Shown: positions 25,049 through 35,170 of the stretch, piece after piece
Position numbering within the stretch: position 1 is the first letter of the stretch
How the letters are laid out: each line of letters starts with the position of its first letter
Assembly (NCBI GenBank): GCA_015058405.1
Contig: SVCL01000010.1
Coordinates: 1-64,000 of the forward strand
DNA length: 64,000 nt
Direction of reading: 5' to 3'
Source of the DNA: Clostridium sp.
GTDB taxonomy: Bacteria; Bacillota; Clostridia; Clostridiales; Clostridiaceae
The notes under the pieces: model-generated
Databases searched by the model: none
Seen by the model: only the letters and a program-made list of their open reading frames with translations
Told to the model about the DNA's origin: nothing
Program-made: the position numbers and the translations under genes

Positions 25049-27874
25049 ATGAAGGATAAGATAATTATTAAAGGTGCAAGAGTAAATAATTTAAAAAATG
25101 TAGATTTAGAAATACCTAGAGATAAGTTGGTTGTATTTACTGGGCTTTCTGGTTCTGGAAAGTCATCTTTAGCTTTTGATACTCTTTATGCAGAAGGACA
25201 AAGAAGGTATGTTGAATCTTTATCTGCTTATGCTAGACAATTTTTAGGGCAAATGAACAAGCCAGATGTTGAATACATAGAAGGGCTATCACCAGCAATT
25301 TCAATAGATCAAAAGACTACAAGTAAAAATCCAAGATCAACTGTAGGAACTATAACAGAAATTTATGATTATTTAAGGCTACTATATGCAAGAATAGGTA
25401 CACCTTATTGTCCTAAGTGTGGTAAAGAAATAAGTAAGCAATCTATAGATCAGATTGTGGATCAAGTTATGGACTTAGGAGAAAGGACAAAAATTCAAGT
25501 TTTAGCTCCGGTTATTAGAGGTAAAAAAGGTCTTCATGAAAAAGTTATTAATAATATAAAAAAGGATGGATTTATTAGAGCTAGAATAGATGGAGAAGTT
25601 TATGATTTAACAGAAGAAGAAATAAAATTAGAGAAGAATGTTAAACATAATATAGAAGCAGTTGTAGATAGAATTGTAATAAAAGAAGGTATTGAAGGTA
25701 GGCTTTCTGATTCGATAGAAACAGCTTTAAAACTTGGAGATGGACTAGTTTTAATTAACATAATAGGTGGAGAAGATATATTATTTAGTGAAAAATTTGC
25801 ATGTCCTGATTGTGGAATTAGTATAGAAGAACTTGAACCAAGACTATTTTCATTTAATTCTCCTTTTGGAAAATGCGATTGCTGTGATGGACTTGGAACT
25901 TTATATGAAATTGATGAAAATTTAGTGATTCCGAATAAAGATTTAAGTATATTAGAAGGAGCAATTGCAACTTGGGGAGAAGGGAGATTGAAGGAAGAAT
26001 CATGGACATTTGCTATTTTAAAGGCATTAACTAAAAAGTATGATTTTTCATTAAGTACTCCAATAAAAGAATTGCCTCCTAAGATAGTTGACATATTACT
26101 TTATGGGACTAAAGGAGAAAAATTAAAGGTTGAATATACTAAAGATGGAGTTAAATCTATATACAATCATGCTTATGATGGAGAGATAAATTCATTAAGA
26201 AGAAGATATGCAGAAACTAATTCTGATTTAATAAAGGGAGAAATAGAGCAATATATGAGTGATAATCATTGCCCTAAGTGTCATGGAGCTAGATTAAGAA
26301 AAGAAGCATTAGCAGTTAAAATCGGAAATCTTAATATAAATGAATTTACTAAACTTTCTATTAAAGAAGAATTGGATTTTATAAATGGAATAGAATTATC
26401 AGAAAAGAATAGAATTATTAGTGAGCAAATTGTAAAAGAGATAAAAAACAGATTGGAGTTTCTAGTAAACGTAGGATTAGATTATTTATCTCTTGCAAGA
26501 AGTTCAGGAACATTATCAGGAGGAGAAGCTCAAAGAATTAGACTAGCTACACAAATAGGCTCATCTTTGATGGGAGTTTTATATATTTTAGATGAACCAA
26601 GTATAGGTCTTCACCAAAGAGATAATGATAAGTTAATAGCTACTTTAAAAAATTTAAGAGATGTAGGTAATACTGTAATTGTAGTTGAACATGATGAAGA
26701 TACTATGAGAGAAGCGGATTATATTGTAGATATAGGTCCAGGTGCAGGTGAGCATGGTGGAAAAGTAGTGGCAGCAGGAACTTTAGATGAAATAATGCAA
26801 AATGAAAATTCGATTACTGGTCAATATTTAGTTGGTAAGAAAAAAATTGAAGTACCTACCGAAAGACGTAAAGGTAATGGTAAAAAGATAACTGTAAAAG
26901 GTGCAAAAGAAAATAACTTGAAGAATCTTAATGTATCTATACCACTTGGAACTTTAACTATGGTTACTGGTGTATCTGGTTCTGGTAAAAGTACTTTAGT
27001 TAACGAAATATTATATAAGGGATTAAATAAATTAGTTAATAAAAGTAAAAATCCTGTTGGTAAGCATAAAGAAATATTAGGATATGAAAATATTGATAAG
27101 ATAATAGATATAGATCAAAGTCCAATAGGAAGAACTCCAAGATCTAATCCGGCTACTTATACAGGAACTTTCGATATAATAAGGGAATTGTTTTCTCAAA
27201 CTCAAGAAGCTAAAGCAAGAGGATATAAACCAGGAAGATTTTCTTTTAATGTAAAAGGTGGAAGATGTGAAGCTTGTTCCGGAGATGGAATTATAAAAAT
27301 AGAAATGCAATTCTTATCAGATGTTTATGTTCCTTGCGAAGTTTGTAAAGGTAAGAGATATAATAGAGAAACATTAGAAGTTAAATATAAAGGGAAAAAT
27401 ATAGATGATATATTAAATATGACAGTTGAAGAAGGTTTGAAATTCTTTGAAAATTTACCAAGAATAAAAAATAAGTTACAAACCTTATATGATGTTGGAT
27501 TAGGCTATGTAAGGTTAGGTCAACCTTCAACTCAACTATCAGGAGGAGAAGCTCAAAGAATTAAGTTGGCTTATGAATTATCAAAAAGAAGCACAGGGAA
27601 AACACTATATATTTTAGATGAGCCAACTACTGGTCTACATATAGATGATGTAAATAGATTAATAGGAATTTTACAAAGACTTGTAGATGCGGGCAATACT
27701 GTTGTGGTAATTGAACATAATCTAGATATGATTAAATGCGCAGATTACATTATTGACTTAGGTCCTGAAGGTGGAGATAAAGGTGGTACATTGGTTGCAG
27801 AAGGTTCTCCTGAAAAAGTTGCAAATAATGAAAAATCTCATACTGGAAGGTATTTGAAAAAGATTCTCTTTTAG
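25049..27874 (+). CDS. uvrA: Excinuclease ABC subunit A
   Basis: The 941-residue protein is the damage-sensing ATPase of nucleotide excision repair. It has two ABC modules, with Walker [12 protein letters not shown] near residue 33 and [11 protein letters not shown] near 640, and signatures [12 protein letters not shown] and [12 protein letters not shown]. Zinc sites are CPKCGKE, CPDCG with CDCCDG, and CEACSGDG with CEVCKGKR. It dimerises, scans DNA and loads UvrB. The ATG follows AAAGGGGA. The stop codon falls in the loop of a short hairpin. Confidence 0.97.
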   Translation: MKDKIIIKGARVNNLKNVDLEIPRDKLVVFTGLSGSGKSSLAFDTLYAEGQRRYVESLSAYARQFLGQMNKPDVEYIEGLSPAISIDQKTTSKNPRSTVGTITEIYDYLRLLYARIGTPYCPKCGKEISKQSIDQIVDQVMDLGERTKIQVLAPVIRGKKGLHEKVINNIKKDGFIRARIDGEVYDLTEEEIKLEKNVKHNIEAVVDRIVIKEGIEGRLSDSIETALKLGDGLVLINIIGGEDILFSEKFACPDCGISIEELEPRLFSFNSPFGKCDCCDGLGTLYEIDENLVIPNKDLSILEGAIATWGEGRLKEESWTFAILKALTKKYDFSLSTPIKELPPKIVDILLYGTKGEKLKVEYTKDGVKSIYNHAYDGEINSLRRRYAETNSDLIKGEIEQYMSDNHCPKCHGARLRKEALAVKIGNLNINEFTKLSIKEELDFINGIELSEKNRIISEQIVKEIKNRLEFLVNVGLDYLSLARSSGTLSGGEAQRIRLATQIGSSLMGVLYILDEPSIGLHQRDNDKLIATLKNLRDVGNTVIVVEHDEDTMREADYIVDIGPGAGEHGGKVVAAGTLDEIMQNENSITGQYLVGKKKIEVPTERRKGNGKKITVKGAKENNLKNLNVSIPLGTLTMVTGVSGSGKSTLVNEILYKGLNKLVNKSKNPVGKHKEILGYENIDKIIDIDQSPIGRTPRSNPATYTGTFDIIRELFSQTQEAKARGYKPGRFSFNVKGGRCEACSGDGIIKIEMQFLSDVYVPCEVCKGKRYNRETLEVKYKGKNIDDILNMTVEEGLKFFENLPRIKNKLQTLYDVGLGYVRLGQPSTQLSGGEAQRIKLAYELSKRSTGKTLYILDEPTTGLHIDDVNRLIGILQRLVDAGNTVVVIEHNLDMIKCADYIIDLGPEGGDKGGTLVAEGSPEKVANNEKSHTGRYLKKILF

Positions 27875-27886
27875 AGAATCTTTAAA
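27859..27886 (+). terminator. Hairpin overlapping the uvrA stop codon
   Basis: AAAGATTCTC and GAGAATCTTT pair perfectly around TTTTA, with the TAG stop at the loop edge. Only a short mixed A/T tail follows, so termination may be weak. Confidence 0.55.
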
Positions 27887-27986
27887 AATTATAATATAAC
27901 AAAATATGTAATAGATTTTTTATGGTTTTATGTAAAAATTGTTGTATAATCTATTTAAGTAAATAAAATAGATTTGAGGTGAAAAA

Positions 27987-28424
27987 ATGAGTTTTTCGAA
28001 GATGTCAGCTGTTGTCTTTGGAATAGCTTTTATAATAATTCTATATGTAATAATATATTATGCATTAAAGATAATGTATAAGGATGTTAAAGGTGGAGGT
28101 CGTAAGAGACACTCTCAAGGTAAAAAAAGTTATGGTATTGAAGTTGTAGAAGTTGTAGGTAATAGCAATTTGAAAAAGGGCGCGGTAGTACCTATTAGGG
28201 GAATGGTTACTATAGGTAGAAAGAATGATAATTCTATAGTTTTATTAGATCAACATGTTTCTAGTAATCATGCTAGGTTTGTTATTAAAAATAACATATT
28301 ATTTATTGAAGATTTAAATAGTACTAATGGAACTTATGTTAATGGTAAAAAGATTGATGGAAAAGTTAAACTTTTTGGAAAAGACGAAATTAAAATTGGC
28401 TCAACAAGTTTTATGGTATTATAA
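27987..28424 (+). CDS. Membrane-anchored FHA domain protein
   Basis: The 145-residue protein has one N-terminal membrane helix (about 8-30), a basic linker, and an FHA domain near residues 65-145. The FHA core is TIGRKNDNSIVL, HVSSNHARF and DLNSTNGTYVNG, which binds phosphothreonine. It precedes a SEDS glycosyltransferase and a transpeptidase gene, and such triplets also carry FHA genes in Actinobacteria near pknB. A Ser/Thr kinase target is implied but no kinase gene is present in this window. Confidence 0.92.
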   Translation: MSFSKMSAVVFGIAFIIILYVIIYYALKIMYKDVKGGGRKRHSQGKKSYGIEVVEVVGNSNLKKGAVVPIRGMVTIGRKNDNSIVLLDQHVSSNHARFVIKNNILFIEDLNSTNGTYVNGKKIDGKVKLFGKDEIKIGSTSFMVL

Positions 28425-28448
28425 GAATTTCAACATAGAGGTGATTAC

Positions 28449-29666
28449 ATGAAAGGACGAAGAGACGAAAACAAGCTATTAGTAATTACTTATATTTTAT
28501 GTATAGCTCTTTTCGGAAAGTTAGCCATTTTAACTAATCCAATTGATAAGAATGCGGCAATTATGGGAGCTTCAGTATGTGTAGTTATTGGGATATCCCA
28601 TTTCGTAATAAGAAAATTTTATCCGGATGGAGATAAATTTTTACTTATATTTGCATGTATATTATCCATAATTGGAATAGCTATGATATATAGAATTAAA
28701 CAAGATGAGGGGATAAAACAATTAATTTGGTTTGGTGTGGGTATTGCAGTATATTTATTAACTGTTATAATATTGCCAGATATGAATAAGCTATCAAAAT
28801 ACAAGTACGTTTATTTAGGAATTACAATAGTACTTATGCCATTAGCTTATTTATTTGGAACAGAAAAGTATGGAGCTAGTAACTGGGTTTATATAGGAAG
28901 CTTTGGTTTTCAGCCATCTGAATTTGCTAAAATAGCATTGGTATTATATTTAGCATCAGTGTTAAAGGATTTTAAGAATGAAAGCGGACTAAATAATATT
29001 AAGAAGTTAGTAGAACCAGCTTTAGTTGTTATGTTTTCTTTAGGGTGTTTAGTGTTACAAAAGGACTTAGGATCTGCATTAATATTCTTTGGTGTATCTA
29101 TATCGATATTATATACAGCTACATCAAAGAAGAAATATGTTTTTACATGCTTAGCTTTATTTGCAGTAGGGTCTTCGATTGCATATAAATTATTTGCTCA
29201 TGTAAGAAATAGAGTTATGATTTGGTTAGATCCATGGGCATATGCATCTGATCAAGGTTATCAAATAGTAGAAGGATTATATTCTATATCTTCTGGTGGA
29301 ATGTTAGGTTCAGGATTAGGTGAAGGATATCCTGGTTTTGTACCAGTACCTACATCAGACTATGTTTTTGCAGCTATATGTGAAGAATTTGGTATGGTGT
29401 TTGGAATAGGAATTATGATTCTGATGTTTTTAATGTTTTATAGAGGTATAAGAGCAGCCTTTGTAACAGAAAATAAATTTTCGCAAATAACTGCTGTAGG
29501 TTTAAGTACTATGATTGCATGTCAAACACTAGTTATAATAGCAGGTATTTTTGCGATTATACCATTAACAGGTATAACTCTTCCTTTTGTTAGTTATGGT
29601 GGTAGTTCAATATTAACTACTTATTTTGCCTTAGGATTATTACAAAAGGTATCTGAGGAGGGGTAG
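28449..29666 (+). CDS. SEDS family peptidoglycan glycosyltransferase (FtsW/RodA/SpoVE)
   Basis: The 405-residue protein has about ten membrane helices and SEDS signatures: SNWVYIGSFGFQPSEFAKIA, LQKDLGSALIFF with the catalytic-site Asp, GEGYPGFVPVPTSDYVFAAI and the closing LPFVSYGGSS. SEDS proteins polymerise lipid II glycan strands together with a partner class B penicillin-binding protein. Its partner is the next gene, four bases downstream. Whether it serves elongation, division or sporulation cannot be told from sequence. Confidence 0.94.
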   Translation: MKGRRDENKLLVITYILCIALFGKLAILTNPIDKNAAIMGASVCVVIGISHFVIRKFYPDGDKFLLIFACILSIIGIAMIYRIKQDEGIKQLIWFGVGIAVYLLTVIILPDMNKLSKYKYVYLGITIVLMPLAYLFGTEKYGASNWVYIGSFGFQPSEFAKIALVLYLASVLKDFKNESGLNNIKKLVEPALVVMFSLGCLVLQKDLGSALIFFGVSISILYTATSKKKYVFTCLALFAVGSSIAYKLFAHVRNRVMIWLDPWAYASDQGYQIVEGLYSISSGGMLGSGLGEGYPGFVPVPTSDYVFAAICEEFGMVFGIGIMILMFLMFYRGIRAAFVTENKFSQITAVGLSTMIACQTLVIIAGIFAIIPLTGITLPFVSYGGSSILTTYFALGLLQKVSEEG

Positions 29667-29669
29667 AAG

Positions 29670-31139
29670 ATGAATGATTTTAGAAATAGTGTAAAACATG
29701 TAATGACTGTATTTTTAATTTTTTTCGTAGTACTTATTTCTTATATAGCATATTTTCAAGCTTTTAAAGCTCATGATATTGCTACAAATACATCAAATAA
29801 AAGGTTATGGGCAAAAAGAAATGAAGTTTTAAGAGGAACTATATATGATAGAAATGGAAATCCGTTAACAAGTGGTGAAAAAACAGGAGATTTAACTCAA
29901 TCTAGAAGTTATCTTGGTGGAGAGGTTTATACTCATGCTTTAGGATATATGAATCAAAAATATGGTCTTACAGGTTTAGAAAAGGCTTATGATGAAGAGT
30001 TATCAACCTATACTAGCAGTGAAAAATCGGGAGTAGTAAATCTTTTAAAAGATTTTAGTATGGAAAAGTTAAAAGAAGCATTTAATACTAGAGATAAAAA
30101 AGAAGTTAAGGTTGGTAATGGAGTAAAAACTACGCTAGACCCAACAATACAGCAAGCTGCTTATAACGCCATAGGAAGTGATAAAGGTGCAGCTGTTGTG
30201 TTGAATCCAAAAACAGGGGAAGTTTTAGCAATGGTATCTAAGCCAAGTTATAATCCGAATGACTTAGATGCAGCTATGGCAGCAGCAAACTCAGGTTCAG
30301 CTGAAAATTCACCATTAATAAATAGAGCAGTATCAGGATTATATCCACCTGGTTCTACATTTAAGACTATAACTACAGCAAGTGCATTAGAAAACATTTC
30401 TGGTGTAAAAAGTGAAAGTTTTGAGGATGATGGAAGAATAGTATTTAATTCTAATCAATCACTACAAAATGCTGGAGGGCAAGCTTATGGATTTCAAACT
30501 TTAGAACAAGCATTTATTAATTCAAGTAATGTTGTATTTGGTACATTAGCTATGGAACTTGGAAATAGTAAGTTGAAAGCTACAGCTGAAAAGTTTGGAT
30601 TTAATAATTCAATTCCTGCTACTGGATTTACTCTTACAAAGAGTTCATTTCCTACATTAGAAAGTTATGAAAAAGGAATGATAGCTCAATCTGGTATAGG
30701 TCAAAGTAGTATAGTAGCAACACCAATGCAAATGGCATTAGTTGCAAGTGCAATAGCAAATGATGGAGTTATGATGCAGCCGACTCTTGTTAATGAAGTT
30801 GTTGATATGAATAAAACAACACTAAGTAAGACATCATATAAAAAGTATGGTCAAGTTCTTTCAAGTGAAGATGCTCAAACTATAGCAGGATATATGAAAA
30901 ATTTAGTCGATGATCATAACTGGTCTTCATTTAGTGGAATAGATGCAGCAGGAAAAACTGGTACAGCAGATCATACTGATTCAAACGGTAAGTTGGCTAC
31001 TCCACATTCATGGTTTATAGGGTTTGCTCCAGCAGATAATCCAAAAGTAGCAGTAGCAGTTATTATTGAAAATGGTAATTGGGGTGCATCAAAAGCAGCA
31101 CCAGCAGCTGCTCAAATTTTAAAATCAGCAATAAAATAA
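29670..31139 (+). CDS. Class B penicillin-binding protein (transpeptidase)
   Basis: The 489-residue protein has one N-terminal membrane anchor (about 12-32), a short dimerisation region with RGTIYDRNGNPL, and a transpeptidase domain. The active site shows Ser229 in PPGSTFKT, an SSN motif near 290, and KTGTAD near 430. It crosslinks peptidoglycan stem peptides and should pair with the upstream SEDS protein. At under 500 residues it is a compact PbpA-like form. The N-terminal pedestal is shorter than in PBP2 or PBP3. Confidence 0.94.
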   Translation: MNDFRNSVKHVMTVFLIFFVVLISYIAYFQAFKAHDIATNTSNKRLWAKRNEVLRGTIYDRNGNPLTSGEKTGDLTQSRSYLGGEVYTHALGYMNQKYGLTGLEKAYDEELSTYTSSEKSGVVNLLKDFSMEKLKEAFNTRDKKEVKVGNGVKTTLDPTIQQAAYNAIGSDKGAAVVLNPKTGEVLAMVSKPSYNPNDLDAAMAAANSGSAENSPLINRAVSGLYPPGSTFKTITTASALENISGVKSESFEDDGRIVFNSNQSLQNAGGQAYGFQTLEQAFINSSNVVFGTLAMELGNSKLKATAEKFGFNNSIPATGFTLTKSSFPTLESYEKGMIAQSGIGQSSIVATPMQMALVASAIANDGVMMQPTLVNEVVDMNKTTLSKTSYKKYGQVLSSEDAQTIAGYMKNLVDDHNWSSFSGIDAAGKTGTADHTDSNGKLATPHSWFIGFAPADNPKVAVAVIIENGNWGASKAAPAAAQILKSAIK

Positions 31140-31153
31140 TATATTTTAATTAT

Positions 31154-31190
31154 AAAAAAGGTGGAGCAGTGATTGTTTCATCTTTTTTTA
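31154..31190 (+). terminator. Terminator after the penicillin-binding protein gene
   Basis: AAAAAAGGTGGAGCAG pairs along its full length with TTGTTTCATCTTTTTT, counting several G-U pairs, around a TGAT loop, with a T run built into the arm. Confidence 0.75.
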
Positions 31191-31213
31191 CATAATTTAT
31201 TTTGGAGGAAGAT

Positions 31214-33076
31214 ATGTTTGATTTTGAATACCAATTAAAAATACTCCCAGATAAACCAGGCGTATATCTTATGAAAAATTATCTGGGCGAAGTTATATAT
31301 GTTGGAAAAGCTAAAATATTAAAAAATCGAGTAAGGCAGTATTTTCAAAATTCTAAAAATCATACTCAAAAGGTAAAAAGTATGGTTAAGAATATTTCAG
31401 AATTTGAATATATAGTAACTGATTCTGAAATGGAAGCTTTAATATTAGAAGGAAATTTAATAAAGAAGTATAGACCTAAATATAATATTGCATTAAAGGA
31501 TGATAAGTTTTATCCATTTATAAAAGTAACTACTAATGAAGACTTTCCTAGAGTATTTATAACTAGAAATTTTGTTAAGGATGGAAATAAATATTTTGGT
31601 CCATATACTAATGTAACTGCAGTTCATGAAACTATGAATCTTATCAGAAAAGTATTTCCTATAAGAACATGTAAAATGAATATTGTAGATGGTATGGAAC
31701 CAGTTAGGCCTTGTTTAAATTATCATATAAAGAAGTGCAATGCACCTTGTGCTGGACATTTAAGTAAAGAGGAATATGAAAAGATAATTAATGAAATTTT
31801 GGAAATATTAAGTGGAAAAGATAAAAGTATAATTAATAGATTAAAAAAAGAAATGCAAGAAGCATCCTCAAAATTAGAATTTGAAAAAGCAGCATCTCTT
31901 AGAGATAAAATGTTAGCAATTGAAAATTTAATAGAAAGACAGAAGGTATTTAGAGTAGTAGAAGGTGATGAGGATTTTATAAATTTATATAAGGATGAAA
32001 AAGATACTTGCATACAAGTATTCTTTTTAAGAGATGGTAAAGTTACAGGTAGAGAACACTTTATTATAGAAAACAGTATAGATGAAGAGGATGGAGAAAT
32101 TATAGCTGAATTTGTAACAAGTTTTTATTCTGGGGCAGCAAAAGTATCAAAAAATATATATGTGCCAACTATTGTAGATGAAGAATTATTAGAAGAATTT
32201 TTGACAATAAAGAGAGGATCAAAAGTTTGGCTTAGGGTTCCTAAAAGGGGAGAAAAGAAAGAATTGTTGGAACTTGTAAAAAATAATGCGAAATTAACTC
32301 TAGAACAGTTTAAAGAAAAAATACTTAAAGATAAAGAAATAAATAAGGTGGCATTAATGGAACTTATGGAAATACTAGATTTAGATGAAATACCTCATAG
32401 AATAGAAGCTTATGACATTTCAAATATACAAGGTGTTGATTCTGTTGGTAGTATGATAGTTTTTGAAGAAGGAAAGGCCAAAAATAGCGATTATAGAAAA
32501 TTTAAAATAAAAACTGTTCAAGGTGCAGATGATTATAGTAGTATGAGAGAGGTACTTACAAGAAGATTTGAGCATGGACTGAGGGAAATTCAAGAAATAC
32601 AATTAAGAAATTTAGAATTTTCTAAAGGGAAATTTTCAAGTTTTCCAGATCTTATAATGATGGATGGAGGAAAAGGTCAGATAAATATAGCTTTAGAAGT
32701 TTTGAAGTCGTTAGGAATACAAATTGATGTATGTGGTTTAGTAAAAGATGATAAACATCAAACTAGAGGAATAATATACAATAATGAGGAAATAATGATA
32801 GACAGAACTTCGAATTTAATGCAACTTATAAGAAAAATTCAAGATGAAGTACATCGTTTTGCTATAACCTATCATAGAATAGTTAGAGATAAGAGAACCC
32901 TTCATTCTGTATTAGACGATGTACCAAACATTGGTCAAAAAAGAAAAATTGAGCTCTTGAAAAAATTTGGAGGAGTTGAAAATATTAAAAAAGCAACATT
33001 AGCTGAACTTATGGATACACCTAGCATAGATAAAAAAAGCGCGGAGAGCATAATAAACTATTTTAAGGTAAAATAG
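31214..33076 (+). CDS. uvrC: Excinuclease ABC subunit C
   Basis: The 620-residue endonuclease makes both cuts in nucleotide excision repair. The N-terminal GIY-YIG nuclease (residues about 8-95) contains GVYLMKNYLGEVIYVGKAK. Cysteines in IRTCK, RPCLNYHIKKC and APCAGH lie in the usual region after it. A UVR domain (SSKLEFEKAASLRDKM) contacts UvrB. The RNase H-like second nuclease starts IEAYDISNIQG, and tandem helix-hairpin-helices end the protein. A TTG at 31202 is in frame, but GGAGG at 31204-31208 fits the ATG at 31214. No SOS box was seen upstream. Confidence 0.96.
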   Translation: MFDFEYQLKILPDKPGVYLMKNYLGEVIYVGKAKILKNRVRQYFQNSKNHTQKVKSMVKNISEFEYIVTDSEMEALILEGNLIKKYRPKYNIALKDDKFYPFIKVTTNEDFPRVFITRNFVKDGNKYFGPYTNVTAVHETMNLIRKVFPIRTCKMNIVDGMEPVRPCLNYHIKKCNAPCAGHLSKEEYEKIINEILEILSGKDKSIINRLKKEMQEASSKLEFEKAASLRDKMLAIENLIERQKVFRVVEGDEDFINLYKDEKDTCIQVFFLRDGKVTGREHFIIENSIDEEDGEIIAEFVTSFYSGAAKVSKNIYVPTIVDEELLEEFLTIKRGSKVWLRVPKRGEKKELLELVKNNAKLTLEQFKEKILKDKEINKVALMELMEILDLDEIPHRIEAYDISNIQGVDSVGSMIVFEEGKAKNSDYRKFKIKTVQGADDYSSMREVLTRRFEHGLREIQEIQLRNLEFSKGKFSSFPDLIMMDGGKGQINIALEVLKSLGIQIDVCGLVKDDKHQTRGIIYNNEEIMIDRTSNLMQLIRKIQDEVHRFAITYHRIVRDKRTLHSVLDDVPNIGQKRKIELLKKFGGVENIKKATLAELMDTPSIDKKSAESIINYFKVK

Positions 33077-33201
33077 AAAAAAATTAATATAAATAATATA
33101 AACTTGAGTTTGTACCTTGTTTATTACAATGTTATACTTTATACTTAGTAAATGAGACTTTTTGAGTGAGAAAATTTATTAGGAAATTTGAGGAGCTAAA
33201 T

Positions 33202-34116
33202 ATGAATCAGTATTTAAAATATAGAGATTTATTTGAAAAAATTTATTCAGAAAATGAAATAATGATAGACGAAAATATGAGTAATCATATATATTTTAAG
33301 GTTGGAGGACCAGCAGATATATTAGTAAGTCCATCTAGCATTGATCAATTAAGGGAAACTTTAACTATATGTAAGGAAAACAATATTCCATACTATATAA
33401 TTGGAAATGGTTCTAACCTTTTAGTTAAGGATGGAGGAATTAGAGGAGTAGTTATAAAACTTGTAAATCTAAATAAACTTCAATCTAGAGGGAACTTTAT
33501 AAAGGCAGAAGCTGGGGTATTACTTAAAGATGTATCAAAGAGAGCTGTTGAAGAGTCATTAACAGGTTTCGAATTTGCTTGCGGAATTCCAGGATCTGTA
33601 GGTGGAGCTGTGTTTATGAATGCAGGTGCTTATGATGGAGAAATAAAAAATGTAATAAAAGAAGCGGAAGTTATAGACAATGAGGGAAATATAATTTATT
33701 TAGATAATGAACAATTAGAATTAGGGTATAGAACCTCAAAAGTTATGAAAGAAAACTTTGTTGTTGTAAGTGCTTTATTTCAGTTAAGTGAAGGCAATGA
33801 AGAAAGCATACAAGAAAGAGTCGATGAACTTACTGCTAAAAGAGAAGAAAAACAACCATTAGAATACCCATCTGCAGGTAGTACATTTAAGAGACCTGAA
33901 GGATATTTTGCAGGTAAGTTAATACAAGATGCAGGATTAAAGGGATATTCTATAGGTGGAGCAGCTGTTTCTAGTAAACATTCTGGATTTGTAATTAATA
34001 AGGGTGGAGCTACAGCAAAGGATATATTAGATTTGATTGCTCACATTCAAAATGAAGTTAAAAAACAATTTGGTGTTGATTTATATCCAGAAGTTAGAAT
34101 ATTAGGTGAAGAATAA
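33202..34116 (+). CDS. murB: UDP-N-acetylenolpyruvoylglucosamine reductase
   Basis: The 304-residue FAD enzyme reduces UDP-GlcNAc-enolpyruvate to UDP-MurNAc, the second committed step in peptidoglycan precursor synthesis. The FAD domain contains KVGGPADILV and GNGSNLLVKDGGIRG, then GIPGSVGGAVFMNAGAY. The catalytic serine lies in YPSAGSTFKRPEGYFAGKLI, which lacks the type I insertion, so it is a type II MurB. The frame opens at GTG 33166, but GAGGAG at 33190-33195 supports the ATG at 33202. Confidence 0.95.
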   Translation: MNQYLKYRDLFEKIYSENEIMIDENMSNHIYFKVGGPADILVSPSSIDQLRETLTICKENNIPYYIIGNGSNLLVKDGGIRGVVIKLVNLNKLQSRGNFIKAEAGVLLKDVSKRAVEESLTGFEFACGIPGSVGGAVFMNAGAYDGEIKNVIKEAEVIDNEGNIIYLDNEQLELGYRTSKVMKENFVVVSALFQLSEGNEESIQERVDELTAKREEKQPLEYPSAGSTFKRPEGYFAGKLIQDAGLKGYSIGGAAVSSKHSGFVINKGGATAKDILDLIAHIQNEVKKQFGVDLYPEVRILGEE

Positions 34117-34137
34117 TTTAAGGAAATATATATAACT

Positions 34138-34193
34138 AGAGAGATAAGCTCTAATAAAAATAAAGTATCTTTATTTTTATTAGGCTATCTCTT
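34138..34193 (+). terminator. Long hairpin after murB
   Basis: AGAGATAAGCTCTAATAAAAATAAAG pairs, with one internal bulge, with the complement ending at 34193. The tail CTTAACTTTT is only moderately T-rich. Confidence 0.6.
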
Positions 34194-34291
34194 AACTTTT
34201 ATAAAAAATTATTTCCTTGTAAAAGCAAATGAATTCTTAGTAAAAACTTATGGTATAATATATTTATAAAAAGTAGGATAGGAGGAAGAAT

Positions 34292-35170
34292 ATGAGATTT
34301 GTGATAGTTACAGGCCTTTCAGGTGCTGGAAAAACAGAAGCTACTAAAAGTTTGGAAGACATAGGTTATTTTTGTGTAGACAATTTACCACCAAAACTTA
34401 TTCCAAAGCTTGCGGAAGCTTGTAATGGTGGAAATGTAGATAAGATGGCGTTAGTTATTGACATTAGAGGAGGAGTATTTTTTGATGATTTATTCGAATC
34501 TCTTATGTTCTTAAAGAAAAATAATTTTGAATACGAAATTTTATTCTTAGATTCTTCAGATGAAGTCCTAGTAAAAAGATTTAAAGAGGCTAGAAGATCA
34601 CATCCATTATCACCAGAAGGTAGAGTTTTAAATGGTATAAATGAGGAAAGAAAAAAATTAAGAGAAGTTAAGGATAGAGCGGATATAATAATAGATACTT
34701 CTAAATATGCAATAAGAGATTTAAGAAGTAAAATAAATTCATATTTTGGAGAAGCTGTTGTACCTGAAAAACAATTATCAGTTACTATTTTAAGTTTTGG
34801 ATTTAAATATGGAATACCGGTTGATTCAGATTTAGTATTTGATGTTAGATTTATTCCAAATCCATTCTATATACCAGAATTAAAAAAGTATTCAGGTAAT
34901 GATGAACCAGTAAAAAAATATGTTTTAGAACAAAAAGAAACTATTGATTTTGTTAACAAGTTAGAAGAAATGTTAAGTTTCTTAATTCCAAACTATGTTA
35001 ATGAAGGAAAGCGACAATTGATAATTTCTATAGGTTGTACAGGAGGAAGACATCGTTCTGTAGCCATTGCTAATGCAATATATGAGAAATTAAATGAAGA
35101 TGGATTTGATGCTAAGATAGAACATAGAGATATATCTGAGGATGTCCATAGAGGAGCAAAGAAACTATGA
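34292..35170 (+). CDS. rapZ: RapZ/YvcJ nucleotide-binding adapter protein
   Basis: The 292-residue P-loop protein has Walker [11 protein letters not shown] near residue 8 and a C-terminal domain with [13 protein letters not shown] and [12 protein letters not shown]. In E. coli RapZ binds GlmZ small RNA and glucosamine-6-phosphate; in Firmicutes YvcJ the RNA role is not shown, and links to competence and nucleotides are reported. It overlaps the yvcK homologue by four bases, in the conserved order yvcJ, yvcK, whiA. Confidence 0.94.
   Translation: MRFVIVTGLSGAGKTEATKSLEDIGYFCVDNLPPKLIPKLAEACNGGNVDKMALVIDIRGGVFFDDLFESLMFLKKNNFEYEILFLDSSDEVLVKRFKEARRSHPLSPEGRVLNGINEERKKLREVKDRADIIIDTSKYAIRDLRSKINSYFGEAVVPEKQLSVTILSFGFKYGIPVDSDLVFDVRFIPNPFYIPELKKYSGNDEPVKKYVLEQKETIDFVNKLEEMLSFLIPNYVNEGKRQLIISIGCTGGRHRSVAIANAIYEKLNEDGFDAKIEHRDISEDVHRGAKKL

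Noticed and set aside
25600..26094. Long - strand open frame inside uvrA
   Set aside because: It is antisense to conserved uvrA sequence, has no ribosome site and shows the Ser/Pro-rich composition typical of shadow frames.
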